Shown here piece after piece: positions 34,796-44,059 of a DNA stretch of 64,000 nucleotides. Each line of letters opens with the position of its first letter. Position 1 is the first letter of the stretch. The DNA comes from Actinopolymorpha sp. NPDC004070. Its GTDB lineage: Bacteria > Actinomycetota > Actinomycetes > Propionibacteriales > Actinopolymorphaceae. The position numbers and the translations under genes were made by a program. A model generated the notes under the pieces. It was not told the DNA's origin, searched no databases, and worked only from the letters and a program-made list of their open reading frames with translations. Location: positions 620,001-684,000 of the forward strand of contig NZ_JBEXMJ010000001.1 in the NCBI RefSeq assembly GCF_040610475.1, in the 5' to 3' direction.

Positions 34796-36217
34796 GTGTC
34801 CCGTCCGACCCCTGGGGTGCGCCGGCGCCTGGCGTACGTCGCGCTCGTGGTGGCCTGCCTTGCGGCGGTTCTCGCGTCCTCCGCGACCCTGAGGCCCGGC
34901 CTGCAGCAGGCGCAGGCCGGCCCCGACGACGACAGGCGGCGAGTCGACCTCCAGCTGGAGAACGCCAAGGGCGACCTGGACGAGTCCTCGGCCGGGTTGC
35001 GCTCGGCGACGCTCGCCCTGACCCAGGCGCAGGCCCGGTTGCGGACGGCGCAGACCCGGCTGGCCACCGTCCGGGGTGAGCTGGCCGCCGCCAAGGCGAA
35101 GGACGCCGCCCTCGCCGCCGACCTGGGCCGGGCGCGTGCGGCCGTCGCCCGGAGCCGGGCGGAGCTGGCCCGGACCGAGGCCGGCGTGAGGGCCCAGCGG
35201 GACGACATCGGGGCGTTCGCGGCCGCGGCGTACCAGCAGCCGGGGGTGAGCGAGCTCACCGCGGTGCTCACCAGTGAGACGACCGGCGAGCTGCTCGACC
35301 GGGCGCAGCTGGTCAGCAGCGTGTCCGACTCCCAGCAGGGGGCCCTGAACCGGCTGAACGCCGCCCGGGCGCAGCTCGCCGGCAAGCGGAGCGTGCTGGC
35401 TGCCGCCGAGCGGGTGGTCGCCCGCAAGCGCAAAGCTGCAGCCGCCAACCTCACCCGCGTACGCGAGCTCGAGCACCAGGCCGCCTCGACCGCCGCGTCG
35501 ATCGGCAGCCTGGTCGCCGAGCGCAGGTCCGCCCAGGCCGCGGCCGAGCGCACCAAGGCCGACGACCTGCGGCGCTACCAGCAGCTGGTCGCCGAGCGAA
35601 ACCGCATCCAGGCGATGCTGGAGGAGCTGGCCCGCAAGGAGGCTCGGCAGGAGCGTCAGCGCCAGGAACGCCAACGCCAGGAACGCCAGCGCCGGGGCCA
35701 CGACGCAGGCAGGTCCGGCGCCGGCGGCAACGGGGGCGGCGGCTCCGGTGGCGAGAGCGGCTCCGGTGGCGACAACGGCGGCGGGGGCTCCGGTGGAGGT
35801 TCCGGCGGTGGCGGCGGCAACGGCAGCACGTTGTCCCGTCCCGTGCAGGCCCCGATCACCTCGCCGTACGGCATGCGGTTCCACCCGATCCTGCACCGGT
35901 GGAAGCTGCACGACGGCACCGACTTCGGCGCGTCCTGCGGCACCCCCATCCACGCGGCCGCCGGCGGGAAGGTCATCGCCCGCTACTACAACGCCGGCTA
36001 CGGCAACCGCGTACTGGTCTCGCACGGGCGGATGCGCGGTGCGTCCATCGTCACCGCGTACAACCACATGACGAGGTACGCCGTGCACGTCGGCGAGCGG
36101 GTCAGCCGCGGCGAGGTCGTCGGCTACGTCGGCACCACGGGCTACTCCACCGGCTGCCACCTGCACTTCATGGTCTATCGGAACGGATCCACGACGAACC
36201 CCATGAACTGGCTGTAA
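34796..36217 (+). CDS. FtsEX-linked M23 peptidoglycan endopeptidase with coiled coil
   Basis: 473 residues. A signal peptide or anchor (about 10-40) is followed by long coiled-coil segments rich in Ala, Arg, Leu and Gln (about 45-300), with [10 protein letters not shown] repeats, a Gly/Ser linker and a C-terminal LytM/M23 domain (about 345-473). The zinc ligands are in HDGTDFG (H and D) and HLHF. The layout is that of EnvC and related FtsX-activated hydrolases, but with the catalytic domain retaining its metal ligands. It probably cuts cross-links during division. GTG start with AGAGGGGA upstream. Confidence 0.9.
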   Translation: MSRPTPGVRRRLAYVALVVACLAAVLASSATLRPGLQQAQAGPDDDRRRVDLQLENAKGDLDESSAGLRSATLALTQAQARLRTAQTRLATVRGELAAAKAKDAALAADLGRARAAVARSRAELARTEAGVRAQRDDIGAFAAAAYQQPGVSELTAVLTSETTGELLDRAQLVSSVSDSQQGALNRLNAARAQLAGKRSVLAAAERVVARKRKAAAANLTRVRELEHQAASTAASIGSLVAERRSAQAAAERTKADDLRRYQQLVAERNRIQAMLEELARKEARQERQRQERQRQERQRRGHDAGRSGAGGNGGGGSGGESGSGGDNGGGGSGGGSGGGGGNGSTLSRPVQAPITSPYGMRFHPILHRWKLHDGTDFGASCGTPIHAAAGGKVIARYYNAGYGNRVLVSHGRMRGASIVTAYNHMTRYAVHVGERVSRGEVVGYVGTTGYSTGCHLHFMVYRNGSTTNPMNWL

Positions 36218-36219
36218 CC

Positions 36220-36247
36220 GGACCCCGCTCCGCGGCTCGGCGGGTCC
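36220..36247 (+). terminator. Hairpin between the M23 peptidase and smpB genes
   Basis: GGACCCCGC at 36220-36228 pairs with GCGGGTCC at 36240-36247, with one bulged C. It lies just after the peptidase stop, so smpB may have its own promoter. Confidence 0.5.
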
Positions 36248-36288
36248 CCAGCGGAAACGCGGTTGCGCCGGTCCGGGAAGATAGAGGG

Positions 36289-36765
36289 ATGGCAAAGGAG
36301 CGCGGGCGCCGGGTGATCGCGCAGAATCGCAAGGCCCGGCACGACTACCACATCGACGACACGTTCGAGGCGGGTCTGGTCCTCACCGGTACGGAGGTGA
36401 AGGCCCTCCGCGCCGGCCGCGCTTCGCTGGTGGACGGCTACGCCGTCGTGATGAACGACGAGGTGTGGCTGCAGGGGGTGCACATCCCGGAGTACTCCCA
36501 GGGCACCTGGACCAACCACGCGCCCCGGCGGACCCGCAAGCTGCTCCTGCACCGCAAGGAGATCGCCGAGATCGGCGCGGCCACCCGGGAGAGCGGCATC
36601 ACGATCGTCCCGTTGGCGCTGTACTTCAAGGACGGCAAGGCGAAGATCGAGATCGGCCTGGCCCGAGGCAAGCGGGAGTACGACAAGCGGCAGACCCTGG
36701 CCAAGCGGGAGGCCGACCGCGACGCCGCCCGGCAGCTGGCCGAGCACAACCGCCGCCACAGCTGA
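36289..36765 (+). CDS. smpB: SsrA-binding protein SmpB
   Basis: 158 residues, normal length. Landmarks: [46 protein letters not shown] and the basic C-terminal tail [19 protein letters not shown] that enters the mRNA channel. It delivers tmRNA to stalled ribosomes. In many actinobacteria ssrA is directly downstream; here it is about 14 kb away. The ATG follows AGAGGG. Confidence 0.96.
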   Translation: MAKERGRRVIAQNRKARHDYHIDDTFEAGLVLTGTEVKALRAGRASLVDGYAVVMNDEVWLQGVHIPEYSQGTWTNHAPRRTRKLLLHRKEIAEIGAATRESGITIVPLALYFKDGKAKIEIGLARGKREYDKRQTLAKREADRDAARQLAEHNRRHS

Positions 36766-36775
36766 GCGACTGGCA

Positions 36776-36801
36776 GGCCCCGGCGGCACGCCGCCGGGGC
36801 C
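36776..36801. terminator. 11-bp perfect hairpin between smpB and the convergent oxidoreductase gene
   Basis: GGCCCCGGCGG (36776-36786) pairs with CCGCCGGGGCC (36791-36801) around a 4-nt loop. It lies 10 bp after the smpB stop and 10 bp from the stop of the gene on the other strand, so it should end both transcripts. Confidence 0.8.
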
Positions 36802-36810
36802 GATCGGCTG

Positions 36811-37776
36811 TCAGCGGGGGAGGATCAGCAGCTTCCCGGTGGTCCGGCGTCCCTGCAGGTCCGCGTGCGCCCGGCCGGCCTCCGCCAGCGAGTAGCGCCC
36901 GCCGATCCGTACGTGCAGCTGTCCCTGCCCGATCCAGCCGAACAGCTCCTCGGCGCGGCCGAGGAGCTCGGCGCGGTCGCGGGTGTAGTAGCCGAGGCTC
37001 GGCCTGGTCAGGAACAACCCGCCCTTGGAATTCAGCGTCTGCGGGTCGAACGGCGGGACCGGGCCGCTGGCCGCGCCGTACAACACCATCAGCCCCCGCA
37101 CCCGCAACGCGTCCAGGCCACGCTCGAACGTCGCCTTGCCCACCCCGTCGTACACCACAGGGAACCCCTCGCCGTCGGTCAGCTCGCGGGCCCGGTCGGC
37201 GAAGTCGTCGTAGGACGCGATCTCGTCCGCGCCGGCGCCGCGGGCGAGCTCGGCCTTCTCCGCCGTGGAGGTGGTAGCGAGGACGTGTCCGGCCCGCAGC
37301 CTGACGATCTGGGTGAGCAGCAGCCCGACCCCGCCGGCGGCGGCGTGCACGAGCGCCCAGTCGTCCTTGCCGACCGGGTAGGTGGAGGTGGCGAGGTAGT
37401 GCGCGGTCATCCCCTGCAGCATCGTCGCCGCCGCCACCTCGTCGCTGACGGAGTCGGGGACGGGCACGGCCTCGGCCACCGGGACGCACACCTGCTCGGC
37501 GTAGGACCCCGGCGCCTCCTTCCAGGCCACCCGGTCGCCCACCGCCAACTCCGTCACGCCGGGACCGAGCCGGGCGACCGTCCCGGCGCCCTCGCTGCCG
37601 GCCACGAACGGCGTGGACATCGGGTACGCGCCGGAGCGCCGGTAGATGTCGATGAAGTTGACGCCGGCCGCGGCCACGTCGACCAGCACCTCACCCGGCC
37701 CGGGCTCGGGGGTCGGTAGATCGGCCACCTCGAGAACGTCCGGTCCGCCGGTTCGGGTCACCTGCACTGCTCGCAC
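36811..37776 (-). CDS. Quinone oxidoreductase-like protein (zinc-free MDR family)
   Basis: 321 residues. GroES-like domain with AAGVNFIDIYRRSGAYP, AGSEGAGTV and the Rossmann motif HAAAGGVGLLLTQI for NADPH; YYTRDRAELLGRAEELF is typical of the QOR group. It lacks the zinc-binding cysteines of alcohol dehydrogenases. It probably reduces quinones or reactive alkenals one or two electrons at a time. GTG 37776 follows AAGGGG at 9 nt and gives the family start RAVQVTRTGGPDVLEV; GTG 37785 lies too close to that site. Confidence 0.9.
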   Translation of the reverse strand: MRAVQVTRTGGPDVLEVADLPTPEPGPGEVLVDVAAAGVNFIDIYRRSGAYPMSTPFVAGSEGAGTVARLGPGVTELAVGDRVAWKEAPGSYAEQVCVPVAEAVPVPDSVSDEVAAATMLQGMTAHYLATSTYPVGKDDWALVHAAAGGVGLLLTQIVRLRAGHVLATTSTAEKAELARGAGADEIASYDDFADRARELTDGEGFPVVYDGVGKATFERGLDALRVRGLMVLYGAASGPVPPFDPQTLNSKGGLFLTRPSLGYYTRDRAELLGRAEELFGWIGQGQLHVRIGGRYSLAEAGRAHADLQGRRTTGKLLILPR

Positions 37777-37974
37777 CCAAGACACCCCTTCTGGTCGTCG
37801 CCCGGTCGTTCGGGCGGGGACCCTCCCAACCTATGAGCCCGGCCCGATTCCGCAACCGGCACATCCGTTGAGTACGCCGACGCGGCCGGTTTGGGCCCGT
37901 GTACTCAGGCGGCCCACCGCGCCGCGGGTGCAGGGTGGTTGTTACCAGGCTTCCGACGAAGACGGAGGACGCCG

Positions 37975-38955
37975 ATGCGGGATGTGGTCCTGGCGGCAGC
38001 GGTGTGCGGCGGCGCCGTCCTCTGTGTGCCGTACCTTCGGACGGTGCTGGCCGACGCCGTGCACACCGGCAGATGGTCCCCCGGAATCGACCCGGAGTGG
38101 CTGCAGGTCGTCGTGGTGCCCGTCGCCTGCGGCAGCGCCGCCGCCCTCGTGCTGTGGGCGCTGCGGACGGACCGCCCGGTGCTCGCCCCCCTTGTGGCCG
38201 GCACCGCCGTGCTGGTCGTGCACGTCGCCCTGGCACGTACCTTCTACCTCCTCGCCGACGCGCTCGCGCTGACACCGGCGTTCGCGCTGGCCACCTTCGC
38301 CGCCCTCGTCGGCGGCTGGGCCGGCTGGGCGGGTGCTCCGGGCCGACCGTGGCCGCCCCGCGTCGCCGGACTGATGGTGCTGGCCGGGCTGGGCGTGGTG
38401 GCGGTGGTCGAGCACGTGTTCGCCGAACGCCTCGACGTGGCGGTGAAGCGGCAGGAGATCCGCGCCACAGGGCTGCGCCCGCTGCTGGTCGACGACCCGT
38501 CCTGGCGCCTGGACTACGTCTACGTGGCACCGGACGGGCGTTCGATCAGCGTGGGGTACGACAACGCGGCCGCCGACAACTCCCTCTCGGTCGAGCTGAC
38601 GCCGTTCGACCATGCGCCCGAGCGCGACCTCGTACCCGCCCAGTCCGAGCGGACCCTCGTCCTCGCCGGAGCGGTCCGGCCGGCGCTGCGGCGGCTCGGC
38701 GGGGTCACCTCGCCGCGCTACCTCACCCGGGTGGGCAGCCAGTGGGTACGCCTGGAGTTCGACCACGGCGAGGTCGGCGAGGAGGAGGCGGCGCGCCTGG
38801 TGGCCGGGATGCGGGCGGTCGACGCCGGTGAGCTCGCCGACCGTGACGCCGGAGCGGCGACCTGGTGGCAGGCGGTCCGCGGCGCGACCGGCGACCGCGA
38901 GTCCACCGGCCGGTGGTTTCCCGGACACCGGCGGCGGGGCCGGGTCGTCGGCTGA
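37975..38955 (+). CDS. Membrane protein of unknown function
   Basis: 326 residues. Four hydrophobic helices fill the first 150 residues, followed by a soluble region of about 175 residues without a recognised domain (LRPLLVDDPSWRLDYVYVAP, VRLEFDHGEVGEEEAARLV). The GGAGG at 7 nt before ATG 37975 supports this start over an earlier in-frame ATG. It is 31 nt ahead of the acyl-CoA dehydrogenase-like gene on the same strand, so they may be co-transcribed. Not recognised. Confidence 0.7.
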   Translation: MRDVVLAAAVCGGAVLCVPYLRTVLADAVHTGRWSPGIDPEWLQVVVVPVACGSAAALVLWALRTDRPVLAPLVAGTAVLVVHVALARTFYLLADALALTPAFALATFAALVGGWAGWAGAPGRPWPPRVAGLMVLAGLGVVAVVEHVFAERLDVAVKRQEIRATGLRPLLVDDPSWRLDYVYVAPDGRSISVGYDNAAADNSLSVELTPFDHAPERDLVPAQSERTLVLAGAVRPALRRLGGVTSPRYLTRVGSQWVRLEFDHGEVGEEEAARLVAGMRAVDAGELADRDAGAATWWQAVRGATGDRESTGRWFPGHRRRGRVVG

Positions 38956-38986
38956 ACGAACCGGCGGTTGATGGCAGGATCGCGGC

Positions 38987-40168
38987 GTGACCGCCGACGC
39001 CCCGACAAACTCTTCGACAGGCTCCCCGACGGACTCGCCGCTGCTGCGGGCCGCCCACCGACTCGCCACCGACCTGCTCGCCCCGAACGCCGCCGACGTG
39101 GACACCGGCACTGTTCCGCGCTCGCACCTGGACGCACTGGGCCAGGCGGGCCTGCTCGGCCTGGCCGCGCCGGTCGCCGACGGCGGCAGCGCGGCCCCGC
39201 CCCGGCTGCAGCGCCGGATCGCGGAGGTGCTGGCCGGTGCCGACGCGGCGACCTGGTTCGTCGGCGCCCAGCACCACGGCCCCGTCCGGCTGCTCGCCGA
39301 CAGCGACGCCCCGGCCCGAGCCGAGCTACTGCCCCGGCTGGCCCGCGGCGAACTCCTGGCGGGCACGGCCTTCGCGCACCTGCGCCGCTGGCCGGACCGT
39401 CCGGTGGAGGCCGAGCGCGTCGCGGGTGGCTGGCGGTTCAGCGGCGTCGCGCCGTGGTACACCGGCTGGGGGCTCAACGACGTCTTCTCCCTCGGCGGCG
39501 CGACCGCGGCCGGTGAGGTGGTGTTCGGGATCGTGCCCGCGCGGGTACAGGAGGGGCTGGCCGCCTCCGACCCGCTGCGGCTGGCGGCGATGACCGCGAC
39601 GCGTACGGTGCGACTGCGGTTCGACGGCCTCCTCGTACCCGACTCCCACGTCGTGGCGCGGGTTCCGGTCGACCGCTGGCTGCACACCGACCGGCGCAAC
39701 ACCGTGATGCCCAACCCGGCGGCGTTCGGGCTGGTAGCGACCGCCGTCATCCGACTTCGCGAGGTCGCCGACCAGACCGGGCTGGCCCCGGCCGGCCGGG
39801 CCGCCGACCGGTTCTCCGAACGCCTGGAACGCCTGCGCGAGCGCACCGACCGGCTCTTCGACGAGGTGCCTCCGGACGACCAGCACGACGTCCGGCTGGC
39901 TGTCCGGGCCCAGGTCGGCACGTTGCTGGTGGACGCGACCACGGCGCTGGTCGTCGCCGGCGGCGGCAGGTCGATGACGCTGACCGACCCGGCCCAGCGG
40001 CTGGCCAGAGAGGCGGCGTTCCTGCTGGTGCAGGCGCAGACCAGGCCCGCCCGCGAGGAGCAGCTCCGGTACTGGGCCGACGGTCCGGGTGGCGAACCGG
40101 ACGACGACCGAGCTGAGCGACCGGGCGCGACGTCGACTGGCGCCGGCGATGTCGGTGGCACACCCTAG
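38987..40168 (+). CDS. Acyl-CoA dehydrogenase-fold flavoprotein, atypical
   Basis: 393 residues, with the three-part ACAD layout: N-terminal helices, a central beta domain (GWRFSGVAPWYTGWGLNDVFSLGG) and C-terminal helices. The dehydrogenase signatures are weak, and no EGT-type catalytic glutamate is visible near the C-terminus. It resembles the group that includes flavin-dependent monooxygenases such as DszC and HsaA rather than a beta-oxidation enzyme. Substrate unknown. The GTG start has AGGA upstream. The last 30 residues are acidic, Gly-rich and probably disordered. Confidence 0.7.
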   Translation: MTADAPTNSSTGSPTDSPLLRAAHRLATDLLAPNAADVDTGTVPRSHLDALGQAGLLGLAAPVADGGSAAPPRLQRRIAEVLAGADAATWFVGAQHHGPVRLLADSDAPARAELLPRLARGELLAGTAFAHLRRWPDRPVEAERVAGGWRFSGVAPWYTGWGLNDVFSLGGATAAGEVVFGIVPARVQEGLAASDPLRLAAMTATRTVRLRFDGLLVPDSHVVARVPVDRWLHTDRRNTVMPNPAAFGLVATAVIRLREVADQTGLAPAGRAADRFSERLERLRERTDRLFDEVPPDDQHDVRLAVRAQVGTLLVDATTALVVAGGGRSMTLTDPAQRLAREAAFLLVQAQTRPAREEQLRYWADGPGGEPDDDRAERPGATSTGAGDVGGTP

Positions 40169-40213
40169 GGTGACGGTCCACTCGCGAAAGAACTCGCGGA
40201 GAACGGAGAGGAC

Positions 40214-42688
40214 ATGCGGCTGAGCAGGTCCCTGCCCGGGAACGATCCGGTCACCCCGCCGATGTTCGGCGGCTGGTTGCGGCACCTGCGCCCGCGTTCC
40301 CGCGAAAACGTCCTCGACCGCACGAAGGCCCTGGCCGGCGCGTTCCAGCTGATCGGCTGGCAGAACAGCCTGCGCGCGGTGCGCTACGCCGTCCGGCGCA
40401 CCTGGCTCGACCGCCGGCTGGAACAGCCGTCGCGCACGCCGCCGCGCGTGCCGGGCCGGCTGACCGGTGCGGAGCCGGTCGCCGGGGGAGCGCGGTTCAC
40501 GTTCGCTCCGACCGGCGGGACCGGGAGCGGGGCCTCCTCCGACGACCTCACCCTGGAGGTGCGGTTCCTCGCCACCGGCGGCGTCTTCGTCGGGTGGGAC
40601 GGCGCCGCACCCACCCCGTCCTACGCGCTGGCCGACTTCGGGTCCGGGCAGCCGCCCGCCCCGGCCGAGGACACCACGCTCGCCCGGGAGGGCGACGACT
40701 GGACGATCGGCACCGGCGAGCTGAGCGTCACCGTCCACCCCTCCGGCGGGCTCACGTTCCGGTCCGGCGGCGACGGGCACGCCCCACCGCTCCGCCAGGA
40801 TCTGCCGCCCCGCTGGGACGGCGTTGCCTGGACCCACCGCAGCACGCTGGACAGCGATGCCGCCGTGCTCGGCCTCGGTGGCCGCAGTGCACCGGTCGAC
40901 CGGAGGGGCGGTACCTACCGGCTGTGGAACTCCGACCCCGGCGGCACCTACACGCTGGGCGACGACCCGCTGTCGCTGTCGATCCCGGTCTACCTCGTCG
41001 TCGCTGACGCGGGCACGCACCTCGCGTTCCACGACACCAGCTTCGACGGCACCGTCGAGGTGGGCGAGCAGGTCGTCGCCCGCCTGTCCGACGGCCCCCT
41101 GCGTTACTACGTCTTCCCGGGCAGTCCGGCGCGGGCGCTGGAGGCCTACACCGCGCTCACCGGTCGGCCGGCGTTGCCGCCGCGCTGGGCACTCGGCTAC
41201 CACCAGAGTCGCTGGGGGTACGGCAGCGAGTCCGCGGTCCGCCGGATCGTCGGCCAGTTCGCCGAACGCGGCCTGCCGCTGTCGGTGATCTGGCTGGACA
41301 TCGACCACCTGGTCGACAACCGGCCGTTCAACGTCGACCCGCAGCGCTACCCCGACCTCGCCACCCTCACCGCGGACCTGGCCGAGCGCGGCATCCACCT
41401 GGTGGCCATCGCCGATCCCGGGGTCGCCACGGACCGCCGCGACCCCGTGTTCGCCGGCGGGCTCGCGGCCGACGTGTTCTGCCGGGACGAGCACGGCGGG
41501 CTGGCGACCGGGGTGGTGTGGCCGGGCACCACGGTCTTTCCCGACTTCACCGCGTCCCGGACCCGCGAGTGGTGGAGCCGGCTCTACCAGACCTACGTCA
41601 GCGCCGGTGTCGCCGGTTTCTGGCACGACATGAACGAGCCGTCGTCGTTCGCGGCGTGGGGGGACGGGACGCTTCCGCTGTCCACCCGGCACGACCTCGA
41701 CGGCCGCGGTGGCGACCACCGCGAGGCGCACAACGTCTACGCCCTGCTGCTCAACCACGCCGGGTTCGACGGCGTGCGGCGGCTGCGGCCGGACCGCCGC
41801 CCCTACCTCCTGTCGCGGTCGGGGTTCGCGGGCCTGCAGCGTTACGCGGGCACCTGGTCCGGTGACATCGGCACGGCGTGGGAGAGCCTGCGGATCAGCC
41901 TCAGCTTCACCCTCGGGCTGGGCTGTTCGGGAATGCCGTACTCCGGTCCCGACATCGGCGGCTTCGACGCGCACCCGTCGGCGGAGTTGTACGTCCGCTG
42001 GTTCCAGCTCGCCTCGTATCTCCCGTTCTTCCGGGTGCACTGCGCCGCGTCACTGCCGCACCGGGAGCCGTGGGCGTTCGGGCCGGAGGTTCTGGGGCAG
42101 GTGCGACCTGCGCTGGCCGATCGATACACCCTGCTGCCGTACTGGTACACCCTGGCCTGGGTCGCGCACCGCACCGGGACGCCCTACGCCCGGCCGATGT
42201 TCTGGGCGGACCCGGCCGACGCCGCCCTGCGCTGGGAGGACGACCAGTTCCTGCTCGGCGACTCGCTGCTGGTGGCACCGGTGCTCGCCGAGGGCGTCCG
42301 CGAGCGGAGCGTTCGGCTGCCCGCCGGGCGGTGGTACGACCGGCGCACCGGGATCGCCCACGACGGGCCCGGGCACGTGACCGTGCCGGCACCGCTGGAC
42401 TCGACCCCGGTGCTCGTCCGGGCTGGTTCGGTGCTTCCGGTGGAGCGGGCCGGTTCGATCGTGCTGGAGGTCTACGCGCCCGGTCCGGACGACGAGTCGG
42501 CCACAGGCGATGCCCAGGGCCCGGGCGGGATGCTGGTCACCGACGCCGGCGACGGCTACGCCGAGCCGGTGGAGGAGCGCTTCACTCTCGGCCGCGACGC
42601 CGACGGCCGGCTCGAGGTGCGCTACTCCGGGCCGGCCGGCTCACTGCCGTACGACGTGGACTGGCGGGTGGCCTCCGACCTGCCGTGA
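40214..42688 (+). CDS. GH31 alpha-glucosidase
   Basis: 824 residues without signal peptide, so cytoplasmic. An N-terminal beta domain (about 75-310) precedes the barrel. The nucleophile is D472 in WHDMNEPSSF, and the acid/base is D551 in GTWSGDIGTAW; YHQSRWGYGSE and LDIDHLVD are further GH31 marks. C-terminal beta domains follow. It should release glucose from alpha-glucosides (or xylose, if a xylosidase); specificity is not readable. About 70 N-terminal residues before the usual fold are arginine-rich and not conserved in type. GGAGAGGAC sets the ATG. No sugar transporter adjoins it. Confidence 0.92.
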   Translation: MRLSRSLPGNDPVTPPMFGGWLRHLRPRSRENVLDRTKALAGAFQLIGWQNSLRAVRYAVRRTWLDRRLEQPSRTPPRVPGRLTGAEPVAGGARFTFAPTGGTGSGASSDDLTLEVRFLATGGVFVGWDGAAPTPSYALADFGSGQPPAPAEDTTLAREGDDWTIGTGELSVTVHPSGGLTFRSGGDGHAPPLRQDLPPRWDGVAWTHRSTLDSDAAVLGLGGRSAPVDRRGGTYRLWNSDPGGTYTLGDDPLSLSIPVYLVVADAGTHLAFHDTSFDGTVEVGEQVVARLSDGPLRYYVFPGSPARALEAYTALTGRPALPPRWALGYHQSRWGYGSESAVRRIVGQFAERGLPLSVIWLDIDHLVDNRPFNVDPQRYPDLATLTADLAERGIHLVAIADPGVATDRRDPVFAGGLAADVFCRDEHGGLATGVVWPGTTVFPDFTASRTREWWSRLYQTYVSAGVAGFWHDMNEPSSFAAWGDGTLPLSTRHDLDGRGGDHREAHNVYALLLNHAGFDGVRRLRPDRRPYLLSRSGFAGLQRYAGTWSGDIGTAWESLRISLSFTLGLGCSGMPYSGPDIGGFDAHPSAELYVRWFQLASYLPFFRVHCAASLPHREPWAFGPEVLGQVRPALADRYTLLPYWYTLAWVAHRTGTPYARPMFWADPADAALRWEDDQFLLGDSLLVAPVLAEGVRERSVRLPAGRWYDRRTGIAHDGPGHVTVPAPLDSTPVLVRAGSVLPVERAGSIVLEVYAPGPDDESATGDAQGPGGMLVTDAGDGYAEPVEERFTLGRDADGRLEVRYSGPAGSLPYDVDWRVASDLP

Positions 42689-42705
42689 CCGCCGATCGGG
42701 GACCT

Positions 42706-42726
42706 GCGACTCTCTAGGAGAGTTGC
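42706..42726. terminator. 9-bp hairpin shared by convergent GH31 and serA genes
   Basis: GCGACTCTC (42706-42714) pairs with GAGAGTTGC (42718-42726), with one G-U pair and a TAG loop. The serA stop codon lies within the hairpin, and the GH31 stop is 18 bp away. Confidence 0.6.
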
Positions 42727-43934
42727 CGGAGGCGGATCGTCTCCGGCATCTCCCGCAGCACCTGGGCCACCTTGTCCGCGGCCGGCGCGCCGATGTCGGT
42801 GATGACGTAGCCGACCTCGCCGCGCGTCCCGAGGAACTGTCCCTCGATGTTCACGCCGTGCTCGGCGAGGACGCCGTTGATGGTGGCGAGGACGCCCGGG
42901 GTGTTCACGTGCACGTGCGCGAGCCGGTGGGCGCCGACCCGCTCGGGCAGGGCGAGCTCGGGGAGGTTCACGCTCAGGGACGTGTTGCCGTCGTCGGCGT
43001 AGTGGCGCAGCTTGGACGCCACGAACCGCCCGATGTCCTGCTGCGCCTCCTCGGTGGACCCGCCGACGTGCGGGGTGAGGATGACGTTGGACAGCCCGCG
43101 CAGCTCCGACTCGAACGCCTCGCCGCGGCGCTTCGGCTCGCGTGGGAACACGTCCACGGCCGCGCCGGCGAGGTGGCCGGACTCGATGTGGCGGCGCAGC
43201 GCCTCGTGGTCGACGAGGAAGCCGCGGGAGAGGTTGAGGAAGATCGAGCCGGCACGCATCCGGGCGAACTCCGCCTCGCCGAACATCCCGCTGTTGCCGG
43301 GCCGCCCGTCGACGTGCAGGGTCACGATGTCGACCGACTCCAGCAGCTCCTCGATGGAGGAGCATCGGACCGCGTTGCCGAGGGCCAACTTGTCGTTGAT
43401 GTCGTAGAAGTACACCGACATGCCGAGCGTCTCGGCCAGCACCGACAGCTGGCTGCCGATGTTGCCGTACCCCACGATGCCGAGCCGGCGGCCGCGCACC
43501 TCGTGGCTGCCGGCGGCCGACTTGTCCCAGATGCCGGCGTGCATGTCCCGGCTCTTGTCGGTGAGCCGCCGGGTGAGCGCGATGATCTCGGCGATGGCGA
43601 GCTCGACCACGCTGCGGGTGTTGGAGAACGGTGCGTTGAACACCGCCACCCCGCGCCGGGTCGCCGCCGGGAGGTCGATCTGGTTGGTGCCGATGCAGAA
43701 CGCACCCACCGCGAGGAGGTTGCCGGCCTGGTCGAGCACCTTGTCGGTGAGCTGGGTGGTCGACCGGATGCCGAGCAGGTGTACGTCACCGATCCGCGCG
43801 GCCAGCTCGTCCTCGCCGAGTGCGCCGTCGTGGGTCTCCACGTGGAAGCCGGCCGAGGAGAGCAGCTCGGTGGCGTCGGGGTGGATGTTCTCCAGCAGCA
43901 GGACGTTGATCTTGTCGTCTCCGGTCGAGGCCAT
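42714..43934 (-). CDS. serA: D-3-phosphoglycerate dehydrogenase, ACT-domain short type
   Basis: 406 residues, the length of the E. coli-type enzyme with one C-terminal ACT domain. NAD-binding motif GIVGYGNIGSQLSVLAE, then DIVTLHVDGRP, LNLSRGFLVDHEAL and the catalytic His in LTPHVGGSTEEAQ. The ACT domain (about 335-406, HVHVNTPGVLATINGVLAEHGVNI) binds serine for feedback inhibition. It makes 3-phosphohydroxypyruvate, the first step of serine synthesis. Many actinobacteria instead use the longer SerA with an intervening domain, so a second copy may exist elsewhere. Confidence 0.93.
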   Translation of the reverse strand: MASTGDDKINVLLLENIHPDATELLSSAGFHVETHDGALGEDELAARIGDVHLLGIRSTTQLTDKVLDQAGNLLAVGAFCIGTNQIDLPAATRRGVAVFNAPFSNTRSVVELAIAEIIALTRRLTDKSRDMHAGIWDKSAAGSHEVRGRRLGIVGYGNIGSQLSVLAETLGMSVYFYDINDKLALGNAVRCSSIEELLESVDIVTLHVDGRPGNSGMFGEAEFARMRAGSIFLNLSRGFLVDHEALRRHIESGHLAGAAVDVFPREPKRRGEAFESELRGLSNVILTPHVGGSTEEAQQDIGRFVASKLRHYADDGNTSLSVNLPELALPERVGAHRLAHVHVNTPGVLATINGVLAEHGVNIEGQFLGTRGEVGYVITDIGAPAADKVAQVLREMPETIRLRQLS

Positions 43935-44059
43935 GGCAAAGATGGTGCCCCCTTCGCCCCGAGCGGGCACACCCGGGTCCACGGTGCGGTACGCACTCCG
44001 GCGAATCCGGGGGCAACGCCGTCATATCGGTGCCGGCCCCGGTCGCTGTCTGGGCGTGT

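Noticed and set aside
35640..35860. Repeat element or CRISPR-like array in the M23 gene
   Set aside because: The repeats are in-frame codons for RQERQRQ coiled-coil and Gly/Ser linker segments.
39326..42040. 904-codon antisense open frame over the ACAD-like and GH31 genes
   Set aside because: Covers two well-supported genes on the other strand and has no recognisable motif.
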